Shown here: in pieces, positions 29,894 to 38,177 of the stretch
Layout of the letters: each line of letters begins with the position of its first letter
How positions within the stretch are numbered: the stretch's first letter is position 1
Assembly: GCA_958454405.1 (NCBI GenBank)
Contig: CAUEBO010000022.1
Coordinates: 1-38,177, forward strand
DNA from: an uncultured Eggerthellaceae bacterium
GTDB taxonomy: Bacteria; Actinomycetota; Coriobacteriia; Coriobacteriales; Eggerthellaceae
Direction of reading: 5' to 3'
Length of the DNA: 38,177 bases
Notes under the pieces: model-generated
The model's database searches: none
Told to the model about the DNA's origin: nothing
The model's input: the letters and a program-made list of their open reading frames with translations, nothing else
Program-made: the position numbers and the translations under genes

Positions 29894-31641
29894 GCGGCGC
29901 CTCCCTTCTCCGCAGCGGGTTGGACGATCGCGCCGTAGGCGCAGTACTGGGAGCACTGCCCGCAGCCGATGCACGGGGCGGGGTCGATGAGGGCGCGCTC
30001 CGTCTCAGGGTCCTTCGAGATGGCGGGGCAGCCCAAGGTGGAGCACACGCCGCAGGCCGTGCAGGCGTCGGTCACCGCGTAGGCGGGCTCGCGATGCCGG
30101 TCGATCAGCACGCAGGGGCTGCGGAACACGAGCACGGACAGCTCTTCGCTCTTCACGGCCTCGCGCAGGGCGCGGCGCGTGGCCTTCGCATCGTTCGGAT
30201 CCACGGTTCGCACGTCCTCCACGCCGAGGGCCCGCACGATGCCCTCGAGGTCCAGCTCGCGCGACGGGCGCTTCTGCAGCGTTTCGCCGTTGAAGGGGTT
30301 GCCCTGGCGGCCCGTCATGGCCGTGGTGCGGTTGTCCAGCACGCAGATGGTGCCGCCTCCGCGGTTGTAGACGGTGGACATGAGGGCCGAAAGTCCCGAA
30401 TGGGCGAACGTCGAGTCGCCGATGACGCCGACGACCGGTCGATGCTCGATGCCTGCCCAGGCCAGCTCGAAGCCATGCGACATCGACACCGAGGCGCCCA
30501 TGTCGATGGTGGTGTCCATGGCCGACAACGGGGGCAGCGCTCCCAGCGTGTAGCAGCCGATGTCGCCGGTGACGACGGCCTTCATGCGCGAGAGCTCCTT
30601 GAACACGAGCCGGTGCGGGCAGCCGGCACACAGCGCGGGCGGGCGGGCGGGCAGGCCTTCCGGCGTGTCCGCATGCGCCGGCTCTTCAAGGCCGAACGCC
30701 GCGCGGATGAGGCCGGGCGTGAGCTCTCCGTCGCGCGGCAAGGGCCGCGCGAACGGCGCCGCCTGCACGCCGAGCGCAGCCACGCCCTCCGCCAGGTACT
30801 CCGACGCCTCCTCCACCACGTAGAGCTCCTGCACGCTGGCGGCGAAGCTGCGCAGCGCCTCGGCCGGCAGGGGCCAGGTGAGGCCCAGCTTGAACACCGA
30901 CGCGTCGGGCAGCGCCTCGGCCACGTGCTGGTAGACCGCGCCGGCGCACACCACGCCCACGGCGTCGCCCTTGCGCACCACTTCGTTGTACGGGCACTCC
31001 TCGGCCCACTCCCGCAGCGCGTCGATGCGCTTGAGCTGCTCTTTGCGGCGGGGCTTGGCGAACGCGGGCATCATGACCCACTTCGCCGGATCGCTCTCGT
31101 AAGCCTTGAGCGGCACGTCCGCGCGGGCGCCGGGTTCCACGGGGGTCTTCGTGTGGGACACGCGCACGGTGGAGCGGATGAACACCGGAACGTCGAAGCG
31201 CTCCGACACCTCGAAGGCCTCGCGCGTGAAGCGCAGCGCCTCGGCCGAATCGGCCGGATCGAGCATGGGAATGTGCGCCGCGCGGGCGTAGAAGTGCGAG
31301 TCCTGCTCGTTCTGCGACGAGTACATGCCAGGATCGTCGGCCGCCAGCACCACCATGCCGCCGCCCACCCCCGCGTAGGCGGCGGTGAACAGCGGATCGG
31401 CCGCCACGTTCACCCCGACGTGCTTCATGGTGGACAGCACGCGCGCGCCGGCTGCCGACGCGCCGATGCCCACTTCCACGGCCACCTTCTCGTTCACGCA
31501 CCACTCGGCGTACACGCCTTCCTTCAAGGCGAAGGCTTCGAGCGTTTCGGTCGAAGGGGTGCCGGGATACGCCACGCCCACGCGCGCGCCGGCTTCCCAC
31601 GCCCCTTGGGCGATGGCCTCGTTTCCTGACATCAATTCCAT
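29890..31641 (-). CDS. iorA: Indolepyruvate:ferredoxin oxidoreductase, alpha subunit
   Basis: The 583-residue protein holds the thiamine-diphosphate and iron-sulfur parts of the enzyme. It has the N-terminal pyrimidine-binding domain (AYPGTPSTE), the CAGCPHR motif near residue 340, the GDIGCYTLG and GDSTFAHSG thiamine-binding stretches, and two C-terminal 4Fe-4S motifs, CTACGVCSTLGCP and CIGCGQCSQYC. An AGAGGA site precedes the ATG. It is the first gene of the ior-ACT-paaK set and has a TATAAT upstream. Confidence 0.95.
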   Translation of the reverse strand: MELMSGNEAIAQGAWEAGARVGVAYPGTPSTETLEAFALKEGVYAEWCVNEKVAVEVGIGASAAGARVLSTMKHVGVNVAADPLFTAAYAGVGGGMVVLAADDPGMYSSQNEQDSHFYARAAHIPMLDPADSAEALRFTREAFEVSERFDVPVFIRSTVRVSHTKTPVEPGARADVPLKAYESDPAKWVMMPAFAKPRRKEQLKRIDALREWAEECPYNEVVRKGDAVGVVCAGAVYQHVAEALPDASVFKLGLTWPLPAEALRSFAASVQELYVVEEASEYLAEGVAALGVQAAPFARPLPRDGELTPGLIRAAFGLEEPAHADTPEGLPARPPALCAGCPHRLVFKELSRMKAVVTGDIGCYTLGALPPLSAMDTTIDMGASVSMSHGFELAWAGIEHRPVVGVIGDSTFAHSGLSALMSTVYNRGGGTICVLDNRTTAMTGRQGNPFNGETLQKRPSRELDLEGIVRALGVEDVRTVDPNDAKATRRALREAVKSEELSVLVFRSPCVLIDRHREPAYAVTDACTACGVCSTLGCPAISKDPETERALIDPAPCIGCGQCSQYCAYGAIVQPAAEKGGAA

Positions 31642-31673
31642 GAACGGTTCCTCTCGTCTGGACCACCTCAGGG

Positions 31674-31679
31674 ATTATA
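31674..31679 (-). promoter_or_regulatory. -10 of the iorA operon
   Basis: TATAAT on the minus strand, 33 bases before iorA. TTGACC (31703-31708) is 23 bases away, too far for a standard pair, so the -35 is uncertain. Confidence 0.5.
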
Positions 31680-31781
31680 CGGCAACGCGCGCCATCCGGC
31701 CCGGTCAAAGGGGATCGACCGTCCCGAACGGCGCGCGGAATGCGCTGAGCTGCGAAGTTCGCGCGGCGGGTGCCGGCGCGC

Positions 31782-32222
31782 TCAGCCCTCCTGGTACAGC
31801 AGCAGGAAGGCCCCTATCTGGATGATGTCGCCCGATGCCAAGCGATGCTCGTCGATGCTGTCGTTGCTCACCCACACGCCGTTGAACGAGTTCTCGTCGC
31901 GGATGACGTAGCCGCCGTCCGCCGGCTCGATGGTCGCGTGCTCGCGCGAGACGGTCATGTCGTTGAGGAAGATGTCGCACTGCGGGCTGCGCCCGACGAC
32001 GAGCTTCTTGTCTCCCAGCTGGAACGCCACCCCCGTCTGGGGTCCGCGCACGACGCGCAGCGTGGCCTCCTGCACGAGCTTCGCCTCCTCGGCGATGGGC
32101 TCGTCGCCCAGCAGCACGGGCTTGAACTGCTGCGTCGAGCCGAGCAGCTTGAAGCCGCAGTGCGGGCACGCCGACGCGTCCGGATCGATGGGGTTGCTGC
32201 AAACGGGGCATACGGTGCTCAT
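31782..32222 (-). CDS. FHA-domain protein with zinc ribbon
   Basis: The 146-residue protein starts with a zinc ribbon (Cys5, Cys8, Cys19, Cys22) and carries an FHA domain in the second half (about 60-140), with GRSPQCDIFLND, SREHATI and the NSFNGVWVN-like strand. FHA domains bind phosphothreonine, usually of Ser/Thr kinase substrates. No kinase or phosphatase gene is adjacent. It follows dacA by 26 bases on the same strand, so a role near cell-wall enzymes is possible. Confidence 0.92.
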   Translation of the reverse strand: MSTVCPVCSNPIDPDASACPHCGFKLLGSTQQFKPVLLGDEPIAEEAKLVQEATLRVVRGPQTGVAFQLGDKKLVVGRSPQCDIFLNDMTVSREHATIEPADGGYVIRDENSFNGVWVSNDSIDEHRLASGDIIQIGAFLLLYQEG

Positions 32223-32248
32223 GGCCTGTCCTCTCTCTGCGGCGCGTC

Positions 32249-33619
32249 TCAGGCGGCCGCCGTTTTGTCCACCACGAGGGGCGTCTCGTTGACGGTCGTT
32301 GACTGGGCGGTCTGCTGCTGGCCGGAGAACCCGCGGAACAGGCGGTCCCACCAGATGCCGATGCCCTCGAAGAAGTCGGGGGCGGCCAGGTCCTCGCAGG
32401 CGACCAGGTCCATCGTGGCAATGACGGTGTTGCGCTGCTTGAAGGTGGCGGTTCCCACCTTGTCGCCCGCTTTCACGTCGCCCGTCAGCTCGTCGAACTC
32501 GAGCGACTGGCTCACGTTGCCGTTGAGGTCGAATATGTCCACCGACGCGGCAGGATCCGAGAACGTGGCCTTCACCGTCTTGTCGATCCAGCCCGCATGC
32601 GCGACCTCGGCGACCACCGGCACCTCGGCCGGCTGCCCGCCCGCGTCCATGGTCGTCGTCTGCGAGCTGTTGGCCAGCCGGTAGGTCATCTCGTGCTCGT
32701 ACACCCATTCGCACAGCGTCTTCGCGTCCTCGAAGCGCTGCGCTTCGGAAGACGAGTGGATGACGATGGCGTACAGCTCCAGGCCGTCCTTGTTGGCGGC
32801 GCCGGCGAACGAGTTCCCTGCAAGCTCGGTGTAGCCCGTCTTGACGCCGATGGCGTACTCGTAGATGTCCATGAACGCATCGGTGGACTCCAGGAAGATG
32901 TCGGCCTTCGCGCCCGAGCGCGTCACCTGGATGGTGGTGTCGCCGCCGCCGACGGCGTTGCGGAAGGTCTCGTTCTTCATGGCGTACTGGGCGATCTTCG
33001 CCACGTCGGCGGCGCAGCTGTGCTGGTCGCCCGCGAACTCCCCGGCATCCAGGCCATGCGCGTTCGCGAACACGGTGTCGACGCAGCCCAGCTCCGCGGC
33101 CTTCTGGTTCATGAGATCCACGAAGGCCTCTTCGCTTTCCGCCAGCGTCTCGGAAATGGAGATGGCCGCGTCGTTGCCCGAGGGCACCATCAGCGCCAAA
33201 AGCGCCGTGCCGAGCGGCATGGTGTCGCCCGCGATGAGCCCTGCCGACGATTCGCCCACGGTGGCGGCGCGCTCGCTCACCGTCACGGTGGTGTCGAGCG
33301 ACGCCTCGCCCCGCTCGATCGCGTCGAGCGCCACGATCGCGGTCATGATCTTGGTGATGGAGGCGATCTGCGTCGGGCTCGTGGCGTTGCGCTCGAAGTA
33401 CACTGTGCCGTTGGAATCCATGACGAGCGCGTACTCGGCGTCGATGCTCGGGCACTGCGCGATGGACAGGCCCCGCGCGTCCACCGTCTGGCCCAGCACG
33501 ACATCGGCCTTGCGCACGTCGGCGAGGGCCGAGGCGGGCAGCAGCGCCGCTGCCAAGGCGAAGGCCAGGGCGAGCGCCAGAATGCGCGCCCGCCCGGCCC
33601 GTGCGTGCTGTGTCATCAT
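32249..33619 (-). CDS. dacA: D-alanyl-D-alanine carboxypeptidase, S11 family
   Basis: The enzyme trims the terminal D-Ala of peptidoglycan stem peptides outside the membrane. The 456-residue protein has a signal peptide cut after about Ala33, SxxK (Ser87-Lys90, SITK), SGN (147-149) and KTG (260-262), then a beta-rich C-terminal domain and an amphipathic end (IWWDRLFRGF) like the membrane anchor of PBP5. The frame opens at a TTG (33628), but the ATG at 33619 is one base after the ACT stop. A GGAGG that could serve it lies upstream within a small GGAGG/CCTCC hairpin. Confidence 0.93.
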   Translation of the reverse strand: MMTQHARAGRARILALALAFALAAALLPASALADVRKADVVLGQTVDARGLSIAQCPSIDAEYALVMDSNGTVYFERNATSPTQIASITKIMTAIVALDAIERGEASLDTTVTVSERAATVGESSAGLIAGDTMPLGTALLALMVPSGNDAAISISETLAESEEAFVDLMNQKAAELGCVDTVFANAHGLDAGEFAGDQHSCAADVAKIAQYAMKNETFRNAVGGGDTTIQVTRSGAKADIFLESTDAFMDIYEYAIGVKTGYTELAGNSFAGAANKDGLELYAIVIHSSSEAQRFEDAKTLCEWVYEHEMTYRLANSSQTTTMDAGGQPAEVPVVAEVAHAGWIDKTVKATFSDPAASVDIFDLNGNVSQSLEFDELTGDVKAGDKVGTATFKQRNTVIATMDLVACEDLAAPDFFEGIGIWWDRLFRGFSGQQQTAQSTTVNETPLVVDKTAAA

Positions 33620-33620
33620 G

Positions 33621-34049
33621 CTAGCCAAGGAGGTATACGTCCTCCGGCTTCACCGGCTGGAACCCCGCGTCGGCCAGCTGCTGCTCGATGGCGGGCTCGC
33701 CCGCCACTTTCAGCACGTCGACCGCTATCTCGCTGTCGACGGAGAAGCAGTAGCCGTATTCGATGTTGACGTCGTGCTCGTCCAGGAACTCGAGCAGCTC
33801 CGCCAGCCCGCCCGGACGGTTGGGCACGCGCACTCCCAGCACCGGCGTGACGGTGGCGCGATAGCCCGCTTTCCGCAGCATCTCGGCCGCCGCGTCGGGC
33901 GTGTCCACGATCACGCGGGCCACGCCGAAATCGGCCGTGTCGGCCAGGTTCAGCGCATGCATGTTGATGTGCGCGTCGGAAATGGTGCGGCAGGCGGCCG
34001 CAAGGCGCCCCTTCTCGTTCTCAAGAAACACGGTCAGCTGCGAAATCAT
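33621..34049 (-). CDS. Tandem ACT-domain protein (second paaK copy)
   Basis: The 142-residue protein has two ACT domains, with LTVFLENEKGRLAAACRTISDAHINMHAL and then GVRVPNRPGGLAELLEFLDEHDVNIEY visible as the two repeats of the fold. It overlaps the second phenylacetate-CoA ligase by 4 bases (ATGA, 34046-34049), mirroring the ior-linked ACT-ligase pair. It probably binds an amino acid that signals to the ligase or to gene expression. Confidence 0.9.
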   Translation of the reverse strand: MISQLTVFLENEKGRLAAACRTISDAHINMHALNLADTADFGVARVIVDTPDAAAEMLRKAGYRATVTPVLGVRVPNRPGGLAELLEFLDEHDVNIEYGYCFSVDSEIAVDVLKVAGEPAIEQQLADAGFQPVKPEDVYLLG

Positions 34050-35368
34050 GCGCGGCCCCCTTCTCTCAGATCGATGATGCGCTTCGCCTTGCCCTCGCTG
34101 CGCTCGATGGTCTTCGGCTCGACGATCTTGATGTCGACGGCGATCTGCAGGTTGCTCTTCAGCTCGGCCGCCAGGCGCTTCTTCAGGTTCTCGAGCTTGC
34201 GGATCTCGTCGAACGGGTAGTCGGGCACCGTCTCCACGTCCAGCTCGACGCGGTCGAGCGGGCCCTTGTTCGTGAGGATGATCTGGTATTGGGGGGCGAT
34301 CTCCGGGAAGCCGGTGATGACCTGCTCGATCTGCGAGGGGAACACGTTCACGCCGCGGATGATGAGCATGTCGTCGGTGCGGCCCACGATGCGGTCGATC
34401 TTGCGGTGCGTGCGCCCGCAGCTGCACTCTTCGGCGATGATGCGCGTGACGTCGCGCGTGCGGTAGCGCACGAGCGGGCAGCATTCGCGTACGAGCGTGG
34501 TGAACACGAGCTCGCCGTACGTGCCGTCGGGCACGGGCTCAAGCGTGTCGGGGTCCACGATCTCGGCGAAGAACTGGTCTTCGGCCAAGTGCAGGCCGTT
34601 GGAGGCGGCGCACTCCATGGCCACGCCCGGGCCCATGACCTCCGACAGGCCGTACACGTCGCAGTACTGCACCCCGAGCTTGTCGCGTATCTCCTGGCGC
34701 ATGTTCTCGGATGCCGGTTCGGCTCCCAGGATGACGCCCGAGATCTTGAACTCGGTGGCGGGGTCGTAGCCCATCTCTATGGCCGTGTCCGCGATGAGCA
34801 GGGCGTAGGAAGGCGTGCAGGCCAGGATGTCGGTGCCCAAATCCTTCATCATCTGGATCTGGCGCTTCGTGTTGCCCGAGGACGTGGGAATGACCGAGCA
34901 GCCCACGGCCTCGCCGCCGGCATGCGCGCCCAAACCGCCCGTGAACAGGCCGTAGCCGTAGGACACCTGGATGGTGGATTCAGGGCCGCCGCCCACCATG
35001 TAGATGCCGCGGGCGAAGCAGTCGCCCCAGTTGTCCAGGTCGCTGCGCGTATGCCCCACCACGGTGGCCTGGCCCGTCGTGCCGGAGGAGGCGTGAATGC
35101 GGGCCACGTCCTTGCCCGGCACGGCGAACAGCCCGTACGGATAGGAATTGCGCATGTCCTGCTTGACGATGAACGGGAACTTCGCCAGGTCGTCGAGGGA
35201 CTTGAGGTCGCCCGGCTCGACGCCGGCTTCCTTGAACGACCGCTGGTAGAACGCCACGTTGTCGTAGGCGTGCTGCACGCTGCGCTGCATGCGCTCCAGC
35301 TGGAGCTCGCGCAGCTGCTCTCTCGGCATGGTTTCGATTTCCGGTTGGTAATACACCTTGGGCTTCAC
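34046..35368 (-). CDS. paaK: Phenylacetate-CoA ligase (second copy)
   Basis: The 440-residue paralogue has SSGTTGQA, CDVYGLSEVMGPGVA, YRTRDVTRI and GRTDDMLIIRGVNVFPSQ, so all adenylate-forming motifs are present. It starts with GTG and has AGGAAAGG just upstream. It heads a minus-strand set with the ACT gene and then dacA and the FHA gene. Differences from the ior-linked copy in the substrate-pocket region suggest a different aryl acid, but this is not proven. Confidence 0.92.
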   Translation of the reverse strand: MKPKVYYQPEIETMPREQLRELQLERMQRSVQHAYDNVAFYQRSFKEAGVEPGDLKSLDDLAKFPFIVKQDMRNSYPYGLFAVPGKDVARIHASSGTTGQATVVGHTRSDLDNWGDCFARGIYMVGGGPESTIQVSYGYGLFTGGLGAHAGGEAVGCSVIPTSSGNTKRQIQMMKDLGTDILACTPSYALLIADTAIEMGYDPATEFKISGVILGAEPASENMRQEIRDKLGVQYCDVYGLSEVMGPGVAMECAASNGLHLAEDQFFAEIVDPDTLEPVPDGTYGELVFTTLVRECCPLVRYRTRDVTRIIAEECSCGRTHRKIDRIVGRTDDMLIIRGVNVFPSQIEQVITGFPEIAPQYQIILTNKGPLDRVELDVETVPDYPFDEIRKLENLKKRLAAELKSNLQIAVDIKIVEPKTIERSEGKAKRIIDLREGGRA

Positions 35369-35442
35369 CTTTCCTCAGATTCGCGCCCGCATCGCGCGGG
35401 CGTCCTCGCCGCCGTTCGGTCGATGCCGGGAAGACGGCCGCT

Positions 35443-37761
35443 CTACCGGGAACCCTCCTCGTCCTCAGGGGGCCCGCTCGTCGGGGCATCGTCCGCAGGG
35501 GTGTCGGGACCTACGACGACCACCTCGGTGATCGGAGCGTATTCCGACGAGAACTCATCCTCGTGCAGCACGTTGCCGGCACGATCCTTCACGACGCGCG
35601 TGATGGATATCCTGCGCCCATCGGTTCCCCGCGTTTTGACGGAGCTCGTGCCGGGGGAGAGCGACTCGTCGACCACCCTCTTGGTCTTGTGCTTCTCCCC
35701 CTCTTCCCACTCGCCTACCCGCGTGCTCACGGCGTAGCCGGGATCAACTCCGTACAGTGTAGCGGTAACCGACGATTCAGCACAAGTGACCCGCATCAAA
35801 ACTGCGCTTTCGGTGTCATTTTCCCATACAAGGTCGAGATCGGGCCAACTGACCGCCGCATCCCGGCCCTCCGGGTAGCTGGCGATGTAGAGCGTGTGGT
35901 TGTAGCGCTTCGGAACGGGCAGGCCCGCATTGTACACGGCGTTGAACACGGTGGTGGCCACCTGGCATACGCCGCCGCCTTCCTCATCGGAGTACTCGCC
36001 GTTCACGATGGCGCCCGCGCTGAGAAAGCCGCGCTCCGACGTGCGTTCGCCCGACGTGTCGTTGAACGACCAACGGCCGCCCGGCTCCACGACCGAATTG
36101 TCGAGCATCTGCGACACGAGAGCGATGTTGTGCTGGCGGTTCTGGGTGCCCGATCCCGTGGAGAACTCCGTCGTGAACGACGAGAAGCCCTCGATGACGC
36201 CCCACTCGAGCGCTTCGTCGAACGTGAGCGTTTCGGGCATCGGGCCGACGGCGACAGGGACCTCGACGGGCCCCGAAGCGGGCGCCTCCCCCGCCCCCTC
36301 GGCGAAGGCGCGGGTGCAAGACGCCTTGCCCTCGGGCCCGAAGAGGGCCTCGTCCAGCTCGGCGACGGTGTCCGCCGCAAGGGGCACCTCGTCCATGCCC
36401 TGCGCACGGACGGCCACCGAGCCGTCGTCCGATCGCTCGAACGACACGGAGAGCGCCGCGTCGTCGCGCTCCTCTTTCGCGAAAGCCACGATCGACGGCT
36501 TCGCCAGCGCCTCGTCGACCGACGCCACCAAGGCGAAGCCGTCGCCGCGCTCCTCCACGACGCCGACGATCCAGTCCCCCAGAGCGGCCGCGTCCGCGTC
36601 CCAGGAAGCGCCACCGCTGGTGAAGCGCGCGCCGTCGGCGATGGCGGCGTTCACGTCGTCGCAGGCGGCCTGGGCGGCCTGCCGGTCGACGCGCACCGGC
36701 GCGTATTCAGCGTGCGCCACAAACGATCCCGTGCCCGACTCGGAGAGGAACGCCGCGTCGAGCTCCCGGGCGATGGCCTTTCGATCCACCATCTCGCCGT
36801 CGCTGCCCTCCGTGACCGAGGCGACGCCGCCCTCGACGGCGAAGCCGAAGTCGACGCGCTCGACGCCGATGGTCTCGTCGATGGAGGCGGCGAACGCTTC
36901 CAGCTCCTCGGCGCCGTAGGCCGCATGCACCCCGACGTCCCGGCCCTCGAGGGCCGCGTCGAGGCGCGCGAAGAGGCCGCCGTCCTCGCGCCCGACGGCC
37001 ACCGCCTGCTCGGCCAGCTCGGCTGCGGGCAGCGTCGCCGCAAGCGATTCGGCATCGGCGGTCCACGAAGTGCGCGAGGCCTTCTCCTCCTCGGCGCTCT
37101 GCTGCTCGGCTATCGACGGTCCATCGGCTTCGTCCCGACCCGCAGCCGCCGCTTCTTCGCTCGCGTAGGCGACGACCGACCCTTGCGCGACGCGCGGCCC
37201 GTACGTCTCTTCCAACAGAGCCGCGATCTCCTCGGAGGTCCTCCCCGACGCGTCCACCTCTCCCACGCGCACGCCCGGATACGCCTTGCCGGCGTTCCAC
37301 CCGAAATCCACGAGGCCGACGAGCAGCACCGCCGCGACGATCGAGGCGGCGGCCAGCGCGATGCGGCTGCGCTTGAACAGCGACAGGACGGCGCCGCCCG
37401 CGCGCGAGAGGCCCCGGCCCAAAAAGGAGAGCCCCGCCAGCAGGGCGCCGCCGACCGCCCGCGCGCCATCGCCAGCCGATCGCGAAGAGGCGCGGGGGGC
37501 GTCCTTGGTCCAAACGGCCGGGGCGTTGTAGGGCCGCGCGGCGCCGGTGGGCGCCTTCGCCCGCCTGCTCGGTTCGGACGCGGTCCTCGAAGCGGGGCCG
37601 GAAGACGGCCGGCGGCTTCGAGGGGCGGCCGCGCCCCTTGCCGACGTCGGGCGGGCGGCGCCCCTCCGGGCCCGGGGCGCGCCGTGGGCCCCGGGCGAAT
37701 GGGAGCCGCCGGAGGAACCCGTCCTGCGCGGCTGCCCGTCGTTCGGACGGCGGCTACCCAT
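35443..37761 (-). CDS. VanW family protein with G5 domain
   Basis: The 772-residue protein has a disordered Arg/Ser/Pro-rich cytoplasmic head (1-130), one membrane helix (about 133-153), a repeat region resembling PG-binding-4 domains starting at YPGVRVGEVDASGRTSEE, the VanW domain (about 530-650, with WSFNDTSGERT and GGGVCQVATTVFNA) and a G5 domain near the C-terminus. The name comes from the vancomycin gene cluster, but VanW has no proven resistance function; envelope or peptidoglycan binding is likely. It stands 3 bases after the phosphatidyltransferase gene stop. Confidence 0.93.
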   Translation of the reverse strand: MGSRRPNDGQPRRTGSSGGSHSPGAHGAPRARRGAARPTSARGAAAPRSRRPSSGPASRTASEPSRRAKAPTGAARPYNAPAVWTKDAPRASSRSAGDGARAVGGALLAGLSFLGRGLSRAGGAVLSLFKRSRIALAAASIVAAVLLVGLVDFGWNAGKAYPGVRVGEVDASGRTSEEIAALLEETYGPRVAQGSVVAYASEEAAAAGRDEADGPSIAEQQSAEEEKASRTSWTADAESLAATLPAAELAEQAVAVGREDGGLFARLDAALEGRDVGVHAAYGAEELEAFAASIDETIGVERVDFGFAVEGGVASVTEGSDGEMVDRKAIARELDAAFLSESGTGSFVAHAEYAPVRVDRQAAQAACDDVNAAIADGARFTSGGASWDADAAALGDWIVGVVEERGDGFALVASVDEALAKPSIVAFAKEERDDAALSVSFERSDDGSVAVRAQGMDEVPLAADTVAELDEALFGPEGKASCTRAFAEGAGEAPASGPVEVPVAVGPMPETLTFDEALEWGVIEGFSSFTTEFSTGSGTQNRQHNIALVSQMLDNSVVEPGGRWSFNDTSGERTSERGFLSAGAIVNGEYSDEEGGGVCQVATTVFNAVYNAGLPVPKRYNHTLYIASYPEGRDAAVSWPDLDLVWENDTESAVLMRVTCAESSVTATLYGVDPGYAVSTRVGEWEEGEKHKTKRVVDESLSPGTSSVKTRGTDGRRISITRVVKDRAGNVLHEDEFSSEYAPITEVVVVGPDTPADDAPTSGPPEDEEGSR

Positions 37762-37764
37762 GCT

Positions 37765-38177
37765 TCAGCACCTCTCGCCCGCGCCCGCGTTGCGCTTGGC
37801 GGCTCGAAGCTTCATCACCGCCGCGACCACGTAGTACGCCGTCGTGGCGAGCGCGAGGGCCAGGCCCGCGTACACGAACCAGATACCCCACGACACGGGG
37901 TCCGCGTTGAACCCGGGAAGCCATGCCGCCTCGACCATCCCCAACCCTGAAAAGAGCGGCCAGTTCAGAAGAAGGCCCGCGAACCCGACGAACAGCAGCG
38001 TGGTGGCCACCTTGCCAGGATAGATGACGGCGATGCGGATGCAGTAGCGCTTGATGAGGTACGCTCCGCCGCACAGCAGGAGCAGATCGCGCACGAGCAC
38101 GACGAGGATGATCCCCAGCGGGAGGCGCCCCACCAAATACTGGCCCGCCACGCCGGCGCTCGTGAGGATCCTGTCCT
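37765..38177 (-). CDS. CDP-alcohol phosphatidyltransferase, 5'-truncated by window edge
   Basis: The open frame enters from outside the window, so the GTG at 38151 is probably internal. The visible part begins DRILTSAGVAGQYL, which fits the segment after the final Asp of the CDP-alcohol phosphatidyltransferase signature, and continues with GRLPLG, VLVRDLLLL and a GKVATT stretch, as in PgsA-like enzymes. Three or four membrane helices follow. The catalytic signature itself lies beyond the edge, so the call rests on the conserved downstream half. It would make phosphatidylglycerophosphate or a related lipid. Confidence 0.7.
   Translation of the reverse strand, partial: DRILTSAGVAGQYLVGRLPLGIILVVLVRDLLLLCGGAYLIKRYCIRIAVIYPGKVATTLLFVGFAGLLLNWPLFSGLGMVEAAWLPGFNADPVSWGIWFVYAGLALALATTAYYVVAAVMKLRAAKRNAGAGERC

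Noticed and set aside
29791..31629. A 612-aa plus-strand open frame opposite iorA
   Set aside because: No recognisable domain; iorA on the other strand has thiamine-binding and iron-sulfur motifs.
31674..31708. TTGACC and TATAAT as one promoter for iorA
   Set aside because: The 23-base spacing is too long for standard sigma factor contact; only the -10 is kept.
35384..35402. Terminator after vanW
   Set aside because: The 7-bp hairpin has no T-tract and lies just upstream of the paaK start; support is too thin.
35443..37761. Vancomycin resistance determinant
   Set aside because: VanW-domain proteins are common envelope proteins; no vanH, vanA or vanX type gene is present.
35563..37950. A 795-aa plus-strand open frame opposite vanW
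   Set aside because: Arg/Ala/Gly-rich antisense frame typical of high-GC DNA; the minus strand has clear VanW and G5 domains.

Overview
The window is a gene-dense, high-GC bacterial chromosome segment without rRNA, recognisable intact tRNA, CRISPR array, insertion sequence or prophage. Gene content fits an anaerobic coriobacterium of the Eggerthellaceae, most likely Eggerthella or a close relative. The clues are SpoVS in a probable non-sporeformer, the LL-diaminopimelate aminotransferase route, MenA, two phenylacetate-CoA ligases, an indolepyruvate:ferredoxin oxidoreductase and a VanW protein. The genus is inferred from gene content, not shown by a marker gene.

Layout. Bases 1-7629 (+) form a housekeeping run: rny (5' end cut off), a GHKL ATPase, spoVS, miaB-miaA (tRNA A37 modification) and dapF-dapL (lysine/peptidoglycan precursor). 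Bases 7630-12362 are a stress block: hflX with a structured leader and a 4-codon ORF; lexA (-) divergent from a small membrane-protein gene across three LexA boxes; and an ABC-F ribosome-protection-type gene behind a long leader with a 3-codon ORF. nrdR-dut (12500-13394) handles nucleotide pools.

Bases 13470-17560 look like an accessory island with more relaxed base composition. It holds a MerR-family regulator, two unknown membrane proteins, a DUF5996 protein and a lipoprotein, and carries four copies of a TTAGAGT-type dyad, two of them inside perfect 33-35 bp palindromes. Next come a free-standing 24-aa membrane peptide with its own promoter and terminator, and ku.

Bases 18907-22677 hold a minus-strand set (thioesterase, low-molecular-weight phosphatase, PAP2 phosphatase), divergent from a DUF2974 hydrolase-menA pair that may be leaderless. 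Bases 22744-25959 (-) are a marR-arsA-small protein-arsA cluster in which both ATPases end in an HSP20-like domain and the small protein ends in an IxI motif. gluQRS follows, with a palindromic element in frame in its N-terminal coding region.

Bases 27442-35368 (-) carry two phenylacetate-CoA ligase/ACT modules. One is joined to iorAB, the other is followed by a D-Ala-D-Ala carboxypeptidase and an FHA protein. Together Ior and the ligase would turn aryl-pyruvates into aryl-acetyl-CoA and then arylacetate, with reduced ferredoxin and possibly ATP. The window closes with vanW and the 3' part of a CDP-alcohol phosphatidyltransferase gene.

The best leads are the LexA-divergent small membrane protein, the two ultrashort-ORF leaders of ribosome-protection genes, the MerR dyad island, the ArsA/HSP20/IxI cluster and the 24-aa peptide unit.
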